64,000 bases of DNA from Lelliottia wanjuensis (GTDB lineage: Bacteria > Pseudomonadota > Gammaproteobacteria > Enterobacterales > Enterobacteriaceae), in contig NZ_JASSOT010000054.1 in NCBI RefSeq assembly GCF_030238365.1, forward strand, positions 150,555-214,554, given 5' to 3'. The translations under genes and the position numbers were made by a program. Of the stretch, positions 60,515 to 64,000 are shown piece by piece (positions within the stretch are counted from its first letter, which is position 1; every line of letters begins with the position of its first letter). Below the pieces are notes generated by a model. The model worked only from the letters and a program-made list of their open reading frames with translations. It was not told the DNA's origin and searched no databases.

Positions 60515-61747
60515 ATGTCAACATTTGACTACCTGAAAACCGCGATCCGCCAGAAGGGCTGCACGTTGCAGCAGGTGGCGGAAGCCAGCGGAATGACCAA
60601 GGGCTATTTAAGCCAGCTTCTGAATGCCAAAATCAAAAGCCCGAGCGCGCAAAAGCTGGAAGCTTTGCACCGCTTTCTGGGCCTCGAATTCCCGCGCATG
60701 CAAAAGAACATCGGCGTGGTGTTTGGCAAGTTCTACCCGCTGCACACCGGCCATATCTATCTGATTCAGCGCGCCTGTAGTCAGGTAGATGAGCTGCACA
60801 TCATCATGGGCTACGACGACACGCGTGACCGTGCGCTGTTTGAGGACAGCGCCATGTCCCAGCAGCCGACCGTCTCGGACCGTCTACGCTGGCTGCTCCA
60901 GACCTTCAAATATCAAAAAAATATTCGCATTCATGCCTTTAACGAAGAGGGCATGGAGCCGTACCCGCACGGCTGGGATGTCTGGAGCAACGGCATCAAA
61001 GCCTTTATGGAAGAGAAGGGGGTCGCTCCGAACTGGATCTACACCTCTGAAGAGTCCGATGCGCCGCAGTTCCGCGAGCATCTGGGCACCGAAACGGTGC
61101 TGATCGATCCTAAACGCACCTTCATGAACATCAGCGGCGGGCAGATCCGCGAAAACCCGTTCCGCTACTGGGAATACATCCCGACAGAAGTGAAGCCCTT
61201 CTTCGTGCGCACGGTGGCGATTCTGGGCGGCGAATCGAGCGGTAAATCGACGCTGGTCAACAAGCTGGCAAACATCTTCAACACCAGCAGCGCGTGGGAA
61301 TACGGGCGGGATTACGTCTTCTCACATCTGGGCGGTGACGAGATGGCGCTTCAGTATTCCGATTACGACAAAATCGCGCTGGGCCACGCTCAGTACATTG
61401 ATTTCGCGGTGAAATACGCCAACAAAGTGGCATTTGTCGATACGGACTTTGTCACCACCCAGGCGTTCTGTAAAAAGTACGAAGGGCGCGAGCACCCGTT
61501 CGTGCAGGCGCTGATTGACGAGTACCGTTTTGATCTGGTGATCCTGCTGGAAAACAACACCCCGTGGGTCGCCGACGGAATGCGCAGCCTCGGCAGTTCC
61601 GTCGATCGTAAAGAGTTCCAGACCATGCTGGTGGATATGCTGCGCGAGAATAACGTCGAGTTCGTTCACGTCGAGGAGTCGGACTACGATGGCCGGTTTC
61701 TGCGCTGCGTCGAGCTGGTGAAGGAGTTGATGGGGGAGCGGGAGTAA
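60515..61747 (+). CDS. nadR: NAD regulator and NMN adenylyltransferase/ribosylnicotinamide kinase
   Basis: 410 residues, three domains: N-terminal HTH (TLQQVAEASGMTKGYLSQL), NMN adenylyltransferase with HTGH near 74, and C-terminal kinase with P-loop GGESSGKST. Represses NAD genes and salvages ribosylnicotinamide. AGGAGG ribosome site. Confidence 0.96.
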   Translation: MSTFDYLKTAIRQKGCTLQQVAEASGMTKGYLSQLLNAKIKSPSAQKLEALHRFLGLEFPRMQKNIGVVFGKFYPLHTGHIYLIQRACSQVDELHIIMGYDDTRDRALFEDSAMSQQPTVSDRLRWLLQTFKYQKNIRIHAFNEEGMEPYPHGWDVWSNGIKAFMEEKGVAPNWIYTSEESDAPQFREHLGTETVLIDPKRTFMNISGGQIRENPFRYWEYIPTEVKPFFVRTVAILGGESSGKSTLVNKLANIFNTSSAWEYGRDYVFSHLGGDEMALQYSDYDKIALGHAQYIDFAVKYANKVAFVDTDFVTTQAFCKKYEGREHPFVQALIDEYRFDLVILLENNTPWVADGMRSLGSSVDRKEFQTMLVDMLRENNVEFVHVEESDYDGRFLRCVELVKELMGERE

Positions 61748-61764
61748 AGACCGCTCCGATCGGT

Positions 61765-61800
61765 CCCCTCTCCCTTTGGGAGAGGGTTAGGGTGAGGGGA
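61765..61800. repeat. Palindromic repeat (CCCTCTCCC family)
   Basis: CCCCTCTCCC-TTT-GGGAGAGGGTTAGGGTGAGGGG between convergent nadR and the dehydrogenase gene; may also act as a terminator. Confidence 0.68.
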
Positions 61801-61808
61801 CAATGACC

Positions 61809-62810
61809 TCAGAATTCCACCACCACCTTCCCGCGCATATGCCCGTCCAGTACTTTCCGGTGTGCCTCGGTGATGCTCTCCACGCTTAAGCCGTGCAGGG
61901 TGTCGCTCAGCGAGCTTTCCACCACGCCGGTATCCACCAGCTTCGCCACCTCATTCAGAATCTCACCCTGGCGCGCCATATCTGCGGTCTGGTACATGCT
62001 GCGCGTATACATAAATTCCCAGTGCAGCGCGGCAGATTTCGACTTCAGCTTGCTCTGATCCAGCGGACGATCGTTCTCCACGATGGTACAGATATGCCCC
62101 TGCGGCGCGATCAGGTCGCTGACCGCGTCCCAGTGCCCGTCGGTGTCGTTGAGGATGAAAATATAATCCACGAATTTTATGTCGTGCTTCGCCAGCTCAC
62201 CCTTCAGGTCACGATAATTCACCACTAAATCCGCGCCTCGATCCCGGCACCATTGGGCTGAGTCTTCGCGCGAGGCGGTGGCGATCACCTTGATCTTACT
62301 GTTGTGTTTGGCGAAGGGGATCGCCAGCGATCCGACGCCGCCCGCACCGCCGATGATCAGCAGCGTTTTGTCCGATCCGGCGTCCTGAATATTCAGGCGT
62401 TCAAACAGTCCTTCCCATGCCGTCAGCGCGGTCAATGGCAGTGCGGCGGCGGCGGCCCAGTCGAGGCTCTGCGGTTTGTGGCCGACGATGCGTGCGTCAA
62501 TCAGCTGATGCGTGGCGTTGCTGCCCGGACGGGTGATGTCCCCGGCGTACCACACTTCGTCACCGGCTTTGAACTGCGTGACACTCGCGCCGACCGCTTT
62601 CACAATCCCGCTGGCGTCCCAGCCCAGAATGCGCGGGGACTGCAGGCCGTTTTTACTCAGGCTGGCATGGACTTTGGTATCGACCGGGTTCACGGAGACG
62701 GCTTTCACTTCGACCAGGAGGTCGTGCTCGCCGGGCTGCGGCATTGGCTGGGTGATCTCAATAAATGTGGATGGCTGGTCGGGATTAACGGCAATGGCTT
62801 TAACGGACAT
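61809..62810 (-). CDS. Zinc-type alcohol dehydrogenase-like (quinone oxidoreductase, MDR) protein
   Basis: 333 residues from the ATG at 62810 with AAGGAG; the ORF runs 24 codons further without support. MDR fold: NPVDTKV, LGWDASGIVKAVG, and NAD(P) motif IIGGAGGVGSLA near 155. The catalytic-zinc cysteine pattern is missing, as in quinone oxidoreductases. Divergent from a LysR regulator that likely controls it. Substrate unknown. Confidence 0.86.
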   Translation of the reverse strand: MSVKAIAVNPDQPSTFIEITQPMPQPGEHDLLVEVKAVSVNPVDTKVHASLSKNGLQSPRILGWDASGIVKAVGASVTQFKAGDEVWYAGDITRPGSNATHQLIDARIVGHKPQSLDWAAAAALPLTALTAWEGLFERLNIQDAGSDKTLLIIGGAGGVGSLAIPFAKHNSKIKVIATASREDSAQWCRDRGADLVVNYRDLKGELAKHDIKFVDYIFILNDTDGHWDAVSDLIAPQGHICTIVENDRPLDQSKLKSKSAALHWEFMYTRSMYQTADMARQGEILNEVAKLVDTGVVESSLSDTLHGLSVESITEAHRKVLDGHMRGKVVVEF

Positions 62811-62916
62811 GGTGAACTCCTTATGGAATGCGTGTGTTGAGGCTAGTCTATTAAGTCGCCACTTGCGTGATAAGATGGACAATCAATAACAAAGTGTTCG
62901 TGTGAGATGAACAGTG

Positions 62917-63816
62917 ATGTTTAAACAGCTTCAGGATATGGCCCTGTTTGCGCTGGTGGCGGAGATGGGCAGCTTTACCGCGGCGGCGCAAAAAGCGGGC
63001 CTGCCGAAATCGAGCGTCAGCCAGCGGGTCAGCCAACTTGAGCAGCAGGTTGGTATCCGGCTGCTGAACCGCACCACCCGCAAACTTAATTTAACCTATG
63101 CGGGCGAGCACTATCTGGTGCACTGCCGCGAGATGCTGGCGGCCAGCGAGCGCGCGGAATACGCCATTCAGCGTCTGCGCGATAACCCCGGCGGACGGCT
63201 GCGCGTCACTTCCCCGGCGGGAATTGGTGCCACGCTGCTGGCGCATCTGAACGCGGAGTTCCAGCGTCGTTATCCCGATGTCTCACTCGATGTTTGTATT
63301 TCGGATGATGTGCAGGATCTGGTGGAGTCGGGCTACGACGTGGCGCTGCGCACCGGTAAACCGCAGGATTCGTCCCTGATTGGCCGTATGATTGGCAATT
63401 GCCCGCGCTACATGCTGGCCTCGCCCGACTATCTGGCGCGTTTTGCCCCGCTGGACCATCCGCGCCAGCTGGTGGATCACCGCTGTATCACCCACAAAGC
63501 CTGGCCGGAGTGGCTGCTGCGGCAGCACGGCGAGGATTATCGTCATCTGCCTGACAATGCGCACGTCACGGATAACCTGGTGTATGCCCGCGAAAGTGCC
63601 ATCGCCGGGGCGGGGATCACGCTGCTGCCCGCGTTTTTGCTGGAAGATAAAATCGAGAAGGGGGCGCTGGTGCAGGTGCTGCCGGAGTGGAGCGTGGAAG
63701 GAAACGAACTGTGGCTGGTCTATCCGAGCAGGAAGCTGAATTCGCCTGCGCTGATGAGCTACATCCAGTTTGCGATGCAGTTTGATGAGGTGAAGCGGTT
63801 TTACGTGGGGGGGTGA
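62917..63816 (+). CDS. LysR-family transcriptional regulator
   Basis: 299 residues from the ATG at 62917. N-terminal HTH: FALVAEMGSFTAAAQKAGLP and KSSVSQRVSQLEQQVGIRLL; C-terminal substrate-binding domain. 106 bases from the divergent dehydrogenase gene. Confidence 0.9.
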   Translation: MFKQLQDMALFALVAEMGSFTAAAQKAGLPKSSVSQRVSQLEQQVGIRLLNRTTRKLNLTYAGEHYLVHCREMLAASERAEYAIQRLRDNPGGRLRVTSPAGIGATLLAHLNAEFQRRYPDVSLDVCISDDVQDLVESGYDVALRTGKPQDSSLIGRMIGNCPRYMLASPDYLARFAPLDHPRQLVDHRCITHKAWPEWLLRQHGEDYRHLPDNAHVTDNLVYARESAIAGAGITLLPAFLLEDKIEKGALVQVLPEWSVEGNELWLVYPSRKLNSPALMSYIQFAMQFDEVKRFYVGG

Positions 63817-63817
63817 T

Positions 63818-63852
63818 TGCCGGGTGGCGGCTACGCCTTACCCGGCCTACAA
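63818..63852. repeat. Single REP unit
   Basis: GCCGGGTGGCGGCTACGCC with the TTACCCGGC end, just after the LysR stop. Confidence 0.8.
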
Positions 63853-63872
63853 AAAACCGGTCGTGCGGCCTG

Positions 63873-64000
63873 ATGCCCTCACCCCGGCCCTTATGTCTTG
63901 ATCTTCTCCGCTTCTGCGGAGAAGATCCCCGACTGATCATCGGGAGGTTACCGGTGAGCATCACCCGGCCCTGGTGCCACTGAGCCCGTGGGAGAGATTA
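63873..64000. other. Broken palindromic repeat with hairpin-rich insert
   Basis: GCCCTCACCCCGGCCC (start of the CCCTCTCCC-family repeat) and CCCGTGGGAGAG (its other end) are separated by about 90 bases. The insert holds a perfect 12-bp hairpin (GATCTTCTCCGC / GCGGAGAAGATC, TTCT loop, 63900-63927) and two weaker stems. No ORF seen; the window ends here. Confidence 0.5.

Noticed and set aside
63818..63852. REP units taken as CRISPR-like repeats
   Set aside because: They are isolated palindromes without regular spacing or spacers; no CRISPR array in the window.

Overview
The window is chromosomal DNA of an Enterobacteriaceae member close to Enterobacter, Lelliottia or Leclercia. The right half follows the E. 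coli K-12 order of the 98-99.8 min region (yjjB-yjjP, yjjQ-bglJ, fhuF, yjjZ, leuQPV, rsmC, holD-rimI-yjjG-prfC, osmY-ytjA-yjjUV, yjjIW, deoCABD, ytjB-lplA, serB-radA-nadR). A FosA of the Enterobacter/Leclercia kind and a DGC between fhuF and yjjZ (a layout also known from Salmonella) point to this group rather than to E. coli itself. The genus is an inference.

Region 1 (1-13.7 kb) is an accessory, visibly AT-rich defence island in the immigration-control part of the chromosome. It holds a type I Druantia anti-phage operon (druA cut by the window edge, druB, druC, druD, druE), then a two-gene module I do not recognise: a soluble 349-residue protein translationally coupled to a four-helix membrane protein, the same layout as lambda RexA-RexB. 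A decayed IS3-family transposase follows, then the SOS-type toxin gene symE with its antisense RNA symR and a LexA-like box.

Region 2 (13.7-33.5 kb) is a species-variable stretch of small metabolic and resistance units: a LacI-GH5-like hydrolase-GPH symporter cluster; a second tryptophanyl-tRNA synthetase with what reads as a complete Trp-codon attenuator in its leader; fosA and a VOC protein; a DeoR regulator with a ClpP paralogue; a RoxA-type ribosomal oxygenase; an AraC regulator with a Fur-boxed TonB siderophore receptor; yjiR/yjiS; a second MocR regulator with an AhpD-like protein; a monooxygenase/ArsR pair; and ohr/ohrR with a near-perfect palindromic operator.

Region 3 (33.5-64 kb) is the conserved core. 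It includes the YjjPB exporter, the RcsB-partner type regulators YjjQ and BglJ, an orphan PTS EIIC behind a perfect palindrome and a 35-codon ORF, iron genes under Fur boxes, three tandem tRNA-Leu(CAG) genes with a stringent-type promoter, ribosome and replication genes, the deo nucleoside catabolic operon with three DeoR operators, and lipoate, serine, recombination and NAD genes. REP/BIME elements and a second palindromic repeat family fill many gaps. The last 125 bases contain one such repeat apparently interrupted by about 90 bases of hairpin-rich DNA.

No CRISPR array, rRNA or prophage was seen.
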